Positions 17,741 to 25,687 of a stretch of 64,000 nucleotides of DNA are shown here, piece after piece (within the stretch, counting starts at the first letter, position 1; every line of letters begins with the position of its first letter). Made by a program: the position numbers and the translations under genes. Below the pieces are notes generated by a model. The model saw only the letters and a list, made by a program, of their open reading frames with translations, did no database searches and was not told where the DNA came from. Origin of the DNA: Tunturiibacter empetritectus (GTDB lineage Bacteria > Acidobacteriota > Terriglobia > Terriglobales > Acidobacteriaceae); contig NZ_JACCCU010000002.1 of NCBI RefSeq assembly GCF_013410875.1, positions 62,001 to 126,000 on the forward strand, written 5' to 3'.

Positions 17741-18595
17741 TTACTTCGCCACAGCAACTCTCACTGCCTCTGCAAGTGGCGTCGTCGCATGCCCCAACAA
17801 CGTATGAAGATCCCGAGACTTACTATCCAGTTCTCCGTTCGCCGCTCCCGCATCTGAGTCCGCAAGTATCCCCGCCACGGGCGCAGGCAAACCAAAGCCC
17901 AGCAGAGCACTCTCATACTCCTTCTGCGTCAGGTTCCGATACACCACAGTAGTCTTCGCCGCGCGAGACACCTCCTCGGCAAGACCAGTCAACGTGTACG
18001 ACTCGTCCCCCGCCAACTCATACACCTTCTTCTCATGGCCTGCACCCGTAAGCACTGCAACCGCCGCCAGCGCATAATCCTCTCGCGCAGCCGCTGCGAA
18101 ACGTCCCTCGCCCGCTGCTCCCAAAATCGCTCCATGCTCCAGTGCAGGTCCAAGAGCCTCCGTATGATTCTCCAGATACCAGCCGTTCCGCAGAATCACA
18201 AACGGCAGACCCGACGCTCTCACCACCTTCTCCGTCGCCACATGCTCCGGCGCGAGCAGTAGCTTCGAAGTATCCGCACGCAGAAGACTCGTATAGACAA
18301 ACAGCTTCACCTTCGCCGCAACCGCCGCATCAATCACTGCCTGATGTTGTTTTTCCCGTTGTCCCAACTCGTTTGAAGAGATCAGCAAAACCTTCTCCGC
18401 TCCGGAAAAGGCCGAGGCAAGCGTCTCCGGCTTCGTGTAGTCCGCCTGGCGCACCTGCACTCCCAACGCCGCAAGGTCGGCAGTCTTCTCCGGACTCCGC
18501 ACCGCCGCAACGATCTGCCCCGCTGGCACCTTCTTCAGCAATTCGTTAATAACGTGATGTCCCAACTTCCCCGATGCTCCTGTAACTACGATCAT
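17741..18595 (-). CDS. qorB: NmrA-like NAD(P)H-dependent quinone oxidoreductase (QorB type)
   Basis: 284-residue atypical short-chain dehydrogenase. The N-terminal MIVVTGASGKLGHHVI is the GxxGxxG dinucleotide-binding loop, followed by VAAVRSPEK (NADP-type arginine) and KLFVYTSLLRADTS, both typical of E. coli QorB (YtfG). No catalytic YxxxK is seen, as in that family. The gene is divergent from an HxlR-family regulator at 18718; the same qorB/qorR pairing occurs in E. coli, which supports a quinone or electrophile detoxification role. Assignment by family resemblance and context. Confidence 0.85.
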   Translation of the reverse strand: MIVVTGASGKLGHHVINELLKKVPAGQIVAAVRSPEKTADLAALGVQVRQADYTKPETLASAFSGAEKVLLISSNELGQREKQHQAVIDAAVAAKVKLFVYTSLLRADTSKLLLAPEHVATEKVVRASGLPFVILRNGWYLENHTEALGPALEHGAILGAAGEGRFAAAAREDYALAAVAVLTGAGHEKKVYELAGDESYTLTGLAEEVSRAAKTTVVYRNLTQKEYESALLGFGLPAPVAGILADSDAGAANGELDSKSRDLHTLLGHATTPLAEAVRVAVAK

Positions 18596-18683
18596 GTCCT
18601 TCTCCTTGTCGTTCTCTTTTGCTCTCTCACGGGCAGCCGTCTAATCTGAGCCCTCGAATTCAGCCTAACCGAGAAGCTAACTT

Positions 18684-18697
18684 TACGTAAGTACGTA
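18684..18697. promoter_or_regulatory. Candidate HxlR operator TACGTA-AG-TACGTA
   Basis: Two copies of the self-complementary hexamer TACGTA separated by AG lie in the 122-bp gap between the divergent qorB-like gene and the HxlR regulator, about 20 bp before the regulator start. HxlR proteins bind short palindromes between divergent genes. The site is proposed from symmetry and position only. Confidence 0.45.
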
Positions 18698-18717
18698 CCT
18701 CAAGGTAAGCTACTAAC

Positions 18718-19161
18718 ATGGCCACTCAGGCAAAGGTCCTCGCAAGCAGACAACGCAGACGCAAAGGCAATCTCTACGATGCGAACTGCCCCTCCCGCGT
18801 CGTACTCGACCACATCACCTCCCGCTGGGGATCGCTCGTTCTCCTCACTCTTCTCGACGGCACCCAACGCTTCAGCGAACTGGTCCGAGGCATCGGCGGC
18901 GTCAGCGAGAAAATGCTCGCCCAATCTCTCAAAGCTCTCGAAGCCGACGGCCTAGTCCTGCGCACCGTTTACCCAACCATCCCGCCCAAGGTCGAATACA
19001 GCCTCACCAGCCTCGGCACCGAAGTCGCCGATCACATCAAAACCCTCACCAACTGGGTCGAAGACAACGTCTCCGAAATCAAGCGCCACCGCACGAAGCA
19101 CTCCTCTCTTCTAGCCGCACCCATCTCAGTTCCTCCCTCCACCTCTCCCATGAGACGATAG
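18718..19161 (+). CDS. HxlR family winged-helix regulator (QorR-like)
   Basis: 147 residues; MarR-fold dimeric DNA-binding protein. HxlR hallmarks are present: Cys24 in ANCPSRVVLDHITSRWGSLVLL, the recognition helix region GVSEKMLAQSLKALEADGLV, and the wing with PPKVEYSLTSLG. The conserved Cys before the Pro is the redox/electrophile-sensing residue in QorR and HypR. The divergent qorB-like gene is the likely target. The C-terminal 25 residues are low-complexity and Ser/Pro rich. Confidence 0.9.
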   Translation: MATQAKVLASRQRRRKGNLYDANCPSRVVLDHITSRWGSLVLLTLLDGTQRFSELVRGIGGVSEKMLAQSLKALEADGLVLRTVYPTIPPKVEYSLTSLGTEVADHIKTLTNWVEDNVSEIKRHRTKHSSLLAAPISVPPSTSPMRR

Positions 19162-19166
19162 CCTCT

Positions 19167-20597
19167 ATGGACTCAAACCAATTCGCCATCGCCATCATGG
19201 CCGCCGGTAAAGGCACCCGCCTCAAAAGCAAGCGCCCCAAAGTCCTTCACGAGATCGGCGGCCGAGCCCTCCTCCTACACGTCATCGCCGCTGCCGAAAC
19301 CGCCGTCCCCGCCGGCCACATCTTCTGCATCATCGGCCACGAAGCCGACCGCGTCCGCACCGCCGTAGCCTCTACCGGCGTCCAGTTCGTCCTCCAGCCC
19401 GAGCAGCGCGGCACCGGCCACGCCCTTCAGATGCTCAAGGCCGACTTCGAGCTCTCCGGCAGACCAATCCCGCAACATCTTCTAGTTCTCTCCGGCGACG
19501 TCCCCCTCATCCGTCCCGAGACCATCGCCGCCGTCCGCGACACTCACCTTCGCGAGCACGCAGCCATGACCATCCTCACCGCCGTACCAGCTGACCCCAC
19601 CGGCTACGGCCGAGTCATTCGCGCATCCCCAGACAAACCAGACAAGCCCGAAGTCACCGCCATCGTCGAGCAAAAATCCCTCCGCCCCGACCAGCTCACC
19701 GCACCAGAAATAAACTCAGGCATCTACTGCTTCGAGACCGCAGCCCTCTTCGCCCGCCTCGACGCCCTCACCACCAACAACGCCCATGGCGAGTTCTACC
19801 TCACCGACATCGCCGCCATGCTCGTAGCCGAAGGCAAGCGCGTCGTCGCCGTCAAAGCCGACAGCGTAGACGAAGTCCTCGGAGCCAACACCATCGCCGA
19901 GATGATGCACCTCGACGCCGCCATGCGTCTCGCCACCGCCCATCGCCTCATGGCCGCAGGAATAACCATCTTCCGCCCCGAGACCTGCGTAATCGACTCC
20001 ACCGTCACCGTCGGTCCGGACACCGTCATCGAGCCTTACGTACAGCTCCTCGGCGCCACCCGCATCGGCAGCGACTCCCGCATCCGCTCCTACTCCGTCA
20101 TCCAGAACTCGCAGCTGGGCGACAACGTCCTCGTCCGCAACGGCTGCATCCTCGACACCGCCGAGGTCGCCAACAACGCCATTCTCGGCCCCTACGCCCA
20201 CCTGCGTCCCGAAAGCAAAATCGGCGACGGGGCCCACGTAGGCAACTTCGTCGAAACCAAAAAAGCGACGCTGGGCAAAGGTTCCAAGGCCAACCACCTC
20301 AACTACCTCGGCGACACCGTCATAGGCGCAGGCGTCAACATCGGCGCAGGAGCCATCACCTGCAACTACGACGGCGTCCACAAGCACCTCACCACTATCA
20401 GCGACGGCGCCTTCATCGGCTCCGACTCCACCCTCGTCGCCCCCGTCACCATCGGCGCCGGCTCGTACATAGCCGCCGGCAGCAGCATCACCGAAGACGT
20501 CCCCGATGGCGCACTGGCCCTGGGCCGCTCCCGCCAAACCAACAAACCCGGCTGGGTAGCTGCCCGCAAAGCCACCGCCAAACAAAACACCAACTAA
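19167..20597 (+). CDS. glmU: Bifunctional GlmU (GlcNAc-1-P uridyltransferase / GlcN-1-P acetyltransferase)
   Basis: Makes UDP-GlcNAc for peptidoglycan and LPS. 476 residues. The N-terminal pyrophosphorylase domain opens with IMAAGKGTRLKSKRPKVLHE (the GxGTR-Kx loop binding UTP) and has QRGTGHALQ and VLSGDVPLI. The C-terminal left-handed beta-helix has hexapeptide repeats and the acetyltransferase signature AHLRPES, KANHLNYLGD and ITCNYDG. It begins 5 bp after the HxlR stop, so it may be partly co-transcribed. A palindromic repeat starts 7 bp after its stop. Confidence 0.97.
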   Translation: MDSNQFAIAIMAAGKGTRLKSKRPKVLHEIGGRALLLHVIAAAETAVPAGHIFCIIGHEADRVRTAVASTGVQFVLQPEQRGTGHALQMLKADFELSGRPIPQHLLVLSGDVPLIRPETIAAVRDTHLREHAAMTILTAVPADPTGYGRVIRASPDKPDKPEVTAIVEQKSLRPDQLTAPEINSGIYCFETAALFARLDALTTNNAHGEFYLTDIAAMLVAEGKRVVAVKADSVDEVLGANTIAEMMHLDAAMRLATAHRLMAAGITIFRPETCVIDSTVTVGPDTVIEPYVQLLGATRIGSDSRIRSYSVIQNSQLGDNVLVRNGCILDTAEVANNAILGPYAHLRPESKIGDGAHVGNFVETKKATLGKGSKANHLNYLGDTVIGAGVNIGAGAITCNYDGVHKHLTTISDGAFIGSDSTLVAPVTIGAGSYIAAGSSITEDVPDGALALGRSRQTNKPGWVAARKATAKQNTN

Positions 20598-20603
20598 GAG
20601 ACT

Positions 20604-20825
20604 GTCCTGCCGGAAAGGCCCACTACGCGTGGGCCGGTCACTTCGTGACACGTATACCCCTTCGGTTGGTGCTACCGTTGGTCGCGAAGGAAGAGTTGTT
20701 CCGACCAACGGGAGGACCACGCGAAGCCTTAAAAAGGCGTGCGAACGCTCGCCGAATCGGGGTCCCCACAAACAGGTCTTCGTTTGTGGGGTGACTGAGC
20801 GCAGGAGGCCCATCCGGCAGGGCAC
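20604..20825. repeat. Long-palindrome element, enlarged copy R2
   Basis: Starts GTCCTGCCGG and ends near CCGGCAGGGCAC, matching both ends of the family. The left arm has CCCACTACGCGTGGG and GTCACTTCGTGAC hairpins, and the centre keeps CCGTTGGTCG ... CGACCAACGG. The right part is replaced: it contains a separate perfect inverted repeat CCCCACAAAC (20764-20773) and GTTTGTGGGG (20782-20791) with an 8-base loop. The element begins 7 bp after the glmU stop, so it may act as a transcript 3' end. Confidence 0.8.
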
Positions 20826-20846
20826 TGTCTTCAAACAGCACCCTCA

Positions 20847-20870
20847 AAAAATAAATTCGAAGATCGTGGC
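20847..20870 (+). repeat. 24-bp direct repeat, copy A (flanks dinB)
   Basis: AAAAATAAATTCGAAGATCG followed by TGGC recurs at 21530-21553 with one difference (T to C). The two copies, 683 bp apart in the same orientation, bracket the dinB gene at 20899-21423. Confidence 0.75.
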
Positions 20871-20898
20871 TTTTTTAGCACCACACAAAGCCCAGCGT

Positions 20899-21423
20899 CT
20901 ATTTGTGAACAGGCTCCGACCAGGGAGGCACCACGCCCGACATGCGAGCATAAGCGATCAGCTGTCCCATGTGTTCATTATCGTGAACCAGAATGCGCAG
21001 ATACATCCCATCCACGGTCGCCTCTTTCTTCATGATCGTGACCTTCCGTTGAAGATCCCCCGGCTTCAACTGAGCACGCGCCGTCTTCACCGCCTCCAGC
21101 GACCGCTTCAGAAAAGCAATCACGTCCGCCTTCGAGGTCACAGTCTTCTCCATCTCCTCGGACTTGATGTCTGACGGCATCGGTGGACCAGTCACGCTCA
21201 ACAGATAAAAGTTGGCCAGAGCGATATGCATGTACACCTCGCTCGTCGACCTCACCCCAGGCGCAGGACGCCACGCAAACTTGTCTGCTGGCGTAGCCTC
21301 CGCCAGCGCAACCAGCTGTCGGGAGACATGAGCCCACTCTCCGTCGTACCCCTCCCAAAGCCCCTCCATCTGCGCGTGCAGGGAGGTAGTGCACATCACC
21401 ACCAGAAGTAACAGCGTCTTCAT
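20899..21423 (-). CDS. DinB family protein, exported form
   Basis: 174 residues. A short N-terminal hydrophobic leader (MKTLLLLVVMCTTSLHAQ) is followed by a four-helix DinB/YfiT-type domain. The putative metal-binding histidines are in EVYMHIALANFYLL and in VHDNEHMGQLIAYARMSGVVPPW, the usual C-terminal signature with HxxHxGQ. These proteins bind a divalent metal and some are thiol S-transferases. The gene is bracketed by 24-bp direct repeats. Substrate unknown. Confidence 0.82.
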   Translation of the reverse strand: MKTLLLLVVMCTTSLHAQMEGLWEGYDGEWAHVSRQLVALAEATPADKFAWRPAPGVRSTSEVYMHIALANFYLLSVTGPPMPSDIKSEEMEKTVTSKADVIAFLKRSLEAVKTARAQLKPGDLQRKVTIMKKEATVDGMYLRILVHDNEHMGQLIAYARMSGVVPPWSEPVHK

Positions 21424-21529
21424 AAGTCCCTCCGAATTGGCTCCCGCCTGATGGCGCCAAAGCTACATCCCCCTCGTCCATCTGTCAAAACCCACTCAAA
21501 ATCACACAAGGCAAAAAAACTCGAAGGAC

Positions 21530-21553
21530 AAAAATAAATCCGAAGATCGTGGC
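21530..21553 (+). repeat. 24-bp direct repeat, copy B (flanks dinB)
   Basis: Second copy of the repeat at 20847-20870, differing by one base. It lies in the intergenic stretch 21424-21846, immediately before the GTGGTG array. Confidence 0.75.
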
Positions 21554-21587
21554 GTATCTTTCGCACCTCAAAAAGGCGCACCCCAAA

Positions 21588-21637
21588 CACCACGATCCAC
21601 CACACTAACCACCACGATCTCACCACCAAAACACCAC
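21588..21637 (-). repeat. Phased GTGGTG array 1
   Basis: CACCAC on the plus strand (GTGGTG on the minus) starts at 21588, 21598, 21610, 21621 and 21632, so at intervals of 10, 12, 11 and 11 bp. The spacers differ. The array is in the 423-bp gap between dinB and the HD-GYP gene; the rest of this gap (21640-21846) holds A/C-rich sequence with no other recognisable feature apart from the expected promoter of the plus-strand gene. A similar array lies after the tmRNA. Confidence 0.7.
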
Positions 21638-21846
21638 ACCAACTACGCCCTTTTCCGCCAACCCCCTTCAAAAAAAACGCCAAAAATACGAGAAAACCAC
21701 CCCCCGGCCCATATCAGGATTTTTTTGCAAAGCTTCATCCTCGTACACCTCATCCAGCCGCTTCAACCGCCGATAAAGACGCATAAGAGAAGCCGCTCGC
21801 ATCCAAATCAAAAGACGGCAGCGTCCCTACGCGAAAGTATCCATCC

Positions 21847-22965
21847 ATGACGCAGGAACGAATTCTAGTAGTTGACGACGAAGAATCCGTACGATCGGTC
21901 GCCGCAGCACTTCTCGCACGCAGCGGCTACTCCGTCACCACTGCCGAAGGCGCCGAAGCAGCCCTCACTCGTCTCCAGCAGGACCCCGACTACGACCTCG
22001 TCCTGTCTGACGTCATGATGCCAGTCATCGACGGCCTCACCCTGCTCGACCACCTCTGCACCGACCACCCCAACATCCCTGTCGTCATGTTCTCCGCTAT
22101 CAACGACATCTACGTCGTCACCAGCGCCTTCCGCCGCGGCGCCGTCGACTACCTCCTCAAACCCTTCGAACGCACCGACCTCGAAAGCGTCGTCCTTCGC
22201 GCCATCGAGCACGGCCGCCTCCGCAAACAGAACACCCTCTACCGCCACAACCTCGAAGCCATCGTCACCGCCAGAACCGGCCGCCTCCGCTCCACCATGC
22301 AGGATCTCGAGCGCAGCTACGACATCACCCTCGAAGCCATGGGCGACGCGCTCGACCTCCGCGACCAGGAGACGGAAGGCCACTCCCGGCGAGTCACCAC
22401 CTACACCAGCGCCCTTGCACAGGCCATGGGTCTCGAGTCCGAAGACCTACGCATCATCGCCCGCGGAGCCTTCCTCCACGACATCGGCAAGATCGCCACG
22501 CCCGACGCCATCCTCCTCAAGCCCGGCCGCCTCACCCCCGAAGAGACCGCTATCATGAAGCAGCACTGCGAGCGCGGCTACGAGATGGTCCGCAAGATCT
22601 CCTTCCTCCGCGAGGCCGCCGAGATCGTCTACGCCCACCAGGAGCAGTTCGACGGCAGCGGATATCCCCGCGGCCTCCGCGGCGAGCAGATCCCCCTCGG
22701 CGCCCGCATCTTCGCCATCGCCGACACCCTCGACGCCATGACCTCCGACCGCCCCTATCGCAAGGGAACAACCTTCGCCGAAGCCAGAGAAGAGATCACC
22801 CGTTGTGCCGGAACCCAGTTCGACCCGCAGATCGTCGAGGTCTTCCTCGCTCTCCCCGCTGAAACCTGGTCTAATCTGCGCATCGCCACCGAATCACGTT
22901 TCCCCTTGCCGTCCTCACTGAGTAGCAGCGCGCTCCCGGTTGCGCCGGACAAGCAACACATCTAG
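21847..22965 (+). CDS. Response regulator with HD-GYP phosphodiesterase domain (RpfG-like)
   Basis: 372 residues. Receiver domain at residues 1-120 with acidic pocket VVDDEE, phospho-acceptor Asp in LVLSDVMMPVIDG and Lys in YLLKPF. A short coiled linker precedes the HD-GYP domain with FLHDIGKIATPDAIL, HCERGYEM, and the diagnostic AHQEQFDGSGYPRGL plus DTLDAMTSDRPYR. The catalytic motif is complete, so it should hydrolyse cyclic-di-GMP under control of an unlinked histidine kinase. No kinase is adjacent. Confidence 0.95.
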   Translation: MTQERILVVDDEESVRSVAAALLARSGYSVTTAEGAEAALTRLQQDPDYDLVLSDVMMPVIDGLTLLDHLCTDHPNIPVVMFSAINDIYVVTSAFRRGAVDYLLKPFERTDLESVVLRAIEHGRLRKQNTLYRHNLEAIVTARTGRLRSTMQDLERSYDITLEAMGDALDLRDQETEGHSRRVTTYTSALAQAMGLESEDLRIIARGAFLHDIGKIATPDAILLKPGRLTPEETAIMKQHCERGYEMVRKISFLREAAEIVYAHQEQFDGSGYPRGLRGEQIPLGARIFAIADTLDAMTSDRPYRKGTTFAEAREEITRCAGTQFDPQIVEVFLALPAETWSNLRIATESRFPLPSSLSSSALPVAPDKQHI

Positions 22966-23003
22966 GATCGGAAGCTAGGATCGCAGGACGAGGTGATTTC
23001 CCC

Positions 23004-23294
23004 ATGAAGAAAGCCATGAATGCAGCCGAGATCGAGGACGTCCTCAAGGCCCACCCCGAGTGGCATCTCAAGGGTGGCAAGCTGGTGCGCGAGTGGACCT
23101 TCAAGGACTTCCTCGAAGCGATGGCCTTCGTCAACCGGGTCGCCGTTCTGGCAGAGGCCGCCGGCCACCACCCCGACATCGACATCCGCTACAACCAGGT
23201 TGTCCTCGGGTTGGTCTCTCACGACGCCGCCGGCATCACCCATCGCGACGCCTCCATGGCCGCCCAGCTCAGCAAAGAGTTTCCTCCCGCATAA
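23004..23294 (+). CDS. phhB: 4a-hydroxytetrahydrobiopterin dehydratase (PCD/DCoH)
   Basis: 96 residues, standard length. The family signature is complete: EAAGHHPDIDIRYNQVVLGL followed by SHDAAGITHRD, with the catalytic His pair in GHHPD and the later His in VSHDAAG. The enzyme recycles the pterin cofactor of aromatic amino acid hydroxylases, though no hydroxylase is in the window; in bacteria it also occurs in molybdopterin contexts. It starts 36 bp after the HD-GYP gene and may be co-transcribed with it. Confidence 0.93.
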   Translation: MKKAMNAAEIEDVLKAHPEWHLKGGKLVREWTFKDFLEAMAFVNRVAVLAEAAGHHPDIDIRYNQVVLGLVSHDAAGITHRDASMAAQLSKEFPPA

Positions 23295-23340
23295 AACAGC
23301 TAACCCGGATAGAAGACGCCCGCAAAAAGCTCCCCAGGGT

Positions 23341-23544
23341 GTCCTGTCGGACGGGCCTCCTGCGGGGAGCGCGGCCACTTCGTGGCGTGTGTCCCGGTCT
23401 AGGCAAGAGAAGGAGCATGGGCCTCCCGTTAGTTGGGATCATTTTTTCCGACCAACGGGAGGACCAGCATCGCTCCCTCACCACAACAAGGTATACCCGC
23501 CACGAAGTGGCCGCGCTCCGCGCAGGAGGCCCGTCCGGCAGGAC
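23341..23544. repeat. Long-palindrome element, copy R3
   Basis: The left arm begins GTCCTGTCGGACGGGCCTCC at 23341, and the right arm ends GGCCCGTCCGGCAGGAC at 23544. About 47 bp at each end pair with two mismatches. An inner arm pair CTCCCGTTAGTTGG / CGACCAACGGGAG flanks the centre. Compared with copy R4 several arm positions differ in both arms together, so pairing is kept. It begins 46 bp after the phhB stop. Confidence 0.85.
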
Positions 23545-23594
23545 AGTTTCTCTGATAGAAGGAGCCTGTCATAGAGGACCTTCCCTTTACGGCT

Positions 23595-23660
23595 CGTCAT
23601 CTCGACCGAAGTCGCGAAGTCTTATCGCGTGACGCAGTGGAGAGATCCTGTATTTCCTCT
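23595..23660 (+). repeat. GTCATCTCGACCGAAG ... GTGGAGAGATCCTGTATTT intergenic element
   Basis: The phrase GTCATCTCGACCGAAG followed by GCAGTGGAGAGATCCTGTAT looks like a dispersed intergenic repeat that I recall as common in acidobacterial and other genomes. Only one copy is in this window, so repeat status rests on recall and is not demonstrated here. Confidence 0.4.
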
Positions 23661-24622
23661 GTCTCTCCTTCTACCGCACATTGCCCCTAAGGTCGCGCAG
23701 CCAACATTAGCCCGCAAAAAACTGTATTTCATAGAATGAATCGACACCTATATTTTCATCGAAGAAAATATGTGGGAAAAGTGCTATTTGTTATAACTAA
23801 ATGATTATAAGCGTTTTAACATGAAATCTTGGCACGAAATAGCCAAAAAGTAGCCCATAAAACCATCAAATTTCTATGATGGAACATATTTTGCTTTCTT
23901 TTCCTCCATATTGTGGTATCTTCAATTCAACGAGAGCGTGAGTCTTCCGCCCCGTGAAATATCTCAGCCCGCACCATCCAAGCAAAGGCTGACACAAGTT
24001 GCGTCACTGGCCTCCCGGCACGAGCAAAGCACCGTTCGTGCCGCATTTTTTTGCCCTGAGGCACCTTCCACCCCCCCCCATCGCTCTAGCATCACCTCTA
24101 TCCGTCGCGTTTGAGGGCTTCTCCCACCGATCAAAAGATCAATACTTCCCGCCAGCCCCCAAAGATTAGCCACACGTCCCACGCAAGCAAACAGAGGACA
24201 AATTGGCCTGTCAAGCCCCAGGAAGGCCTAACCCTATCCAGAACAATAAGATAGCTCTGGCGTATGAGTTATGGTCGAATCTCTATAATTAACTTTGAAG
24301 CAGCACTTCGGGTACTGGACATGCGTCAGGGTGAAGGTGGACGGGCATCAGGCGACCTAAACCATCTCAATGCAATATTTTAGGAGCAACCCATTTAGAT
24401 AGAATGGCTTACAGGCACACAGCGTCTGCAAACCAAAGAAAATAAACCATTTACTCCCAAAATACCCCCTTGGGGGGGAGGGGGGTAGCAGACCTTCAGT
24501 TAATTCAACAAATCTGCTTCTTACCGAATCTGCTTCGAAAAGAGAGAGAGCAGAGAGAAGATTCCGACAACTGACATTTGCAACGGTGCATGGAACACGA
24601 GCGGTTGATCTAAAATGTCGAT
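23661..24622. other. Gene-free stretch with AT-rich core and G-tract hairpin
   Basis: No convincing reading frame. Bases 23705-23930 are strongly AT-rich against the GC-rich surroundings. A run of Cs (24071-24079) and an inverted repeat TACCCCC (24463-24469) / GGGGGTA (24481-24487), containing CCCCCTTGGGGG and two long G runs, lie further on. 24200-24260 has CCTGTCAAGCCCC-like sequence. I see no tRNA or known RNA. It may be a decayed region or a site of past insertion between phhB and the tmRNA side. Confidence 0.5.
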
Positions 24623-25060
24623 ATGAAGCGGATCCTCGGATGCATCGCATTAGGTCTGGCCACCATGGCCGCCTCAGCCCAATGGTCAAACCCATCGGAA
24701 GAAGTCCCGGCTTACAACGCATCCGCACCGGCAAAGCCCCTTCCGCCCGTGCTTAGCGGAGATCAACTGACAGGACCCTACTTCACACATCCCTATCAGG
24801 TCACTGCCTACAAGATGGCTGCCGCCATCCCCGCAGTCCTGCATCAGCAACCCTGCTACTGCCACTGCGACAAAGTGATGCGTCACAACAGCCTCCACAG
24901 TTGCTTCGAAGGCACCCACGGGGCAGCCTGTTCCACCTGCATGAAAGAAGCTATCTACGCCTATCAGCAGACGAAAAAAGGCCAGACCCCGGCAAAGATT
25001 CGCGCCGGCATCGAGCGTGGCGAGTGGCAGGATGTCGACCTCGTCAACGCAACCATGTAG
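24623..25060 (+). CDS. PCYCGC/CYCXC-motif exported protein
   Basis: 145 residues with a signal peptide (MKRILGCIALGLATMAASAQ). The middle shows QQPCYCHCDKVMRHNSLHSC and GAACSTCMKEA, the pattern of the CYCXC/PCYCGC family: a Cys-rich cluster followed by HxSLxxCF and a CxxC. The family is of unknown function, possibly metal binding. The last 40 residues are basic and helical (KIRAGIERGEWQDV). It is alone upstream of the tmRNA. No SD is obvious. Confidence 0.82.
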   Translation: MKRILGCIALGLATMAASAQWSNPSEEVPAYNASAPAKPLPPVLSGDQLTGPYFTHPYQVTAYKMAAAIPAVLHQQPCYCHCDKVMRHNSLHSCFEGTHGAACSTCMKEAIYAYQQTKKGQTPAKIRAGIERGEWQDVDLVNATM

Positions 25061-25155
25061 TCGCCTTGCTCTTGGCACAAGCCTCGGCAAGCATCTGACA
25101 CCGCTGAAGATCGGTTGCTCTTCTGATGTTTCTGATCACGATTGGCGCGGGAATC

Positions 25156-25183
25156 CTGACCTTCGCGTGAAGCGAGTTATAAT
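25156..25183 (+). promoter_or_regulatory. Predicted tmRNA promoter
   Basis: CTGACC (25156-25161), 16-bp spacer, and perfect TATAAT (25178-25183). The mature tmRNA 5' end is about 50 bp downstream, consistent with a precursor trimmed by RNase P. Confidence 0.6.
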
Positions 25184-25233
25184 CGAAGCAGTTCTTTGTA
25201 GCGCCCAATGCAATGTTGGTGCCAGCTCCGGAT

Positions 25234-25587
25234 GGGGGCGTCACGGCTTCGACGGGATTGCTTGTGGCAGAGAGGCATGCCGGGGTGTGGACACCCGTAA
25301 TCGCTCACAAAACTATAAGTGCCGAACCTCAGTTCGCTCTTGCTGCTTAATTAAATAAGTAGCCGATCGCTCAAGCTTCGCCTACGGGCCTGTACCGATC
25401 GTCGCACAGTAGGCTGGTCTTCCCTGCTCCGTCTGAGCGGGTCGGACGAGATCAATCAGACTGGTCGTCGTCGCATCTTCGTCCGTTCTAAGCGCCGATG
25501 ACGAGACAAAAATGATACGGAAAAAGCATGAAAGCTCTCTGTTGGAAGTTTTTTCGGACGTGGGTTCGACTCCCACCGCCTCCACCA
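25234..25587 (+). ncRNA. ssrA: Transfer-messenger RNA (tmRNA)
   Basis: Rescues stalled ribosomes together with SmpB. The 5' end GGGGGCGTCACGGCTTCGAC and the 3' end GGTTCGACTCCCACCGCC plus TCCACCA form the tRNA-like domain: the first seven bases pair with the acceptor strand before ACCA. CCA is encoded. The tag frame is clear: resume codon GCC at 25321 followed by codons for AEPQFALAA and TAA at 25348, ending in the ALAA degron expected for ClpXP-type proteases. About 354 nt, one-piece form. Because tmRNA 3' ends are common phage/island integration sites, the downstream flank was checked; no second copy of the 3' end is in the window. Confidence 0.97.
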
Positions 25588-25656
25588 TCACACTCTTCGA
25601 ATACGACCAGACGCGCGAAATTTAGTCTCGCGGCAGATTAATTCTGCTGTGGTGTT

Positions 25657-25678
25657 ACCCCTGTTTTGCAGGGGTTTT
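25657..25678 (+). terminator. Predicted Rho-independent terminator after the tmRNA
   Basis: ACCCCTG / CAGGGGT stem (CCCCTG at 25658-25663, CAGGGG at 25669-25674), loop TTTTG, then a short T run. It lies 70 bp downstream of the tmRNA 3' end. Confidence 0.6.
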
Positions 25679-25687
25679 CGCAGATTC

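Noticed and set aside
23832..23846. TGGCACGAAATAGCC resembling a sigma-54 promoter
   Set aside because: The GG-GC distance is one base short and no gene follows within reach.
23911..24114. 67-codon frame in the AT-rich non-coding stretch
   Set aside because: No ribosome site, low-complexity composition, no similarity that I recognise.
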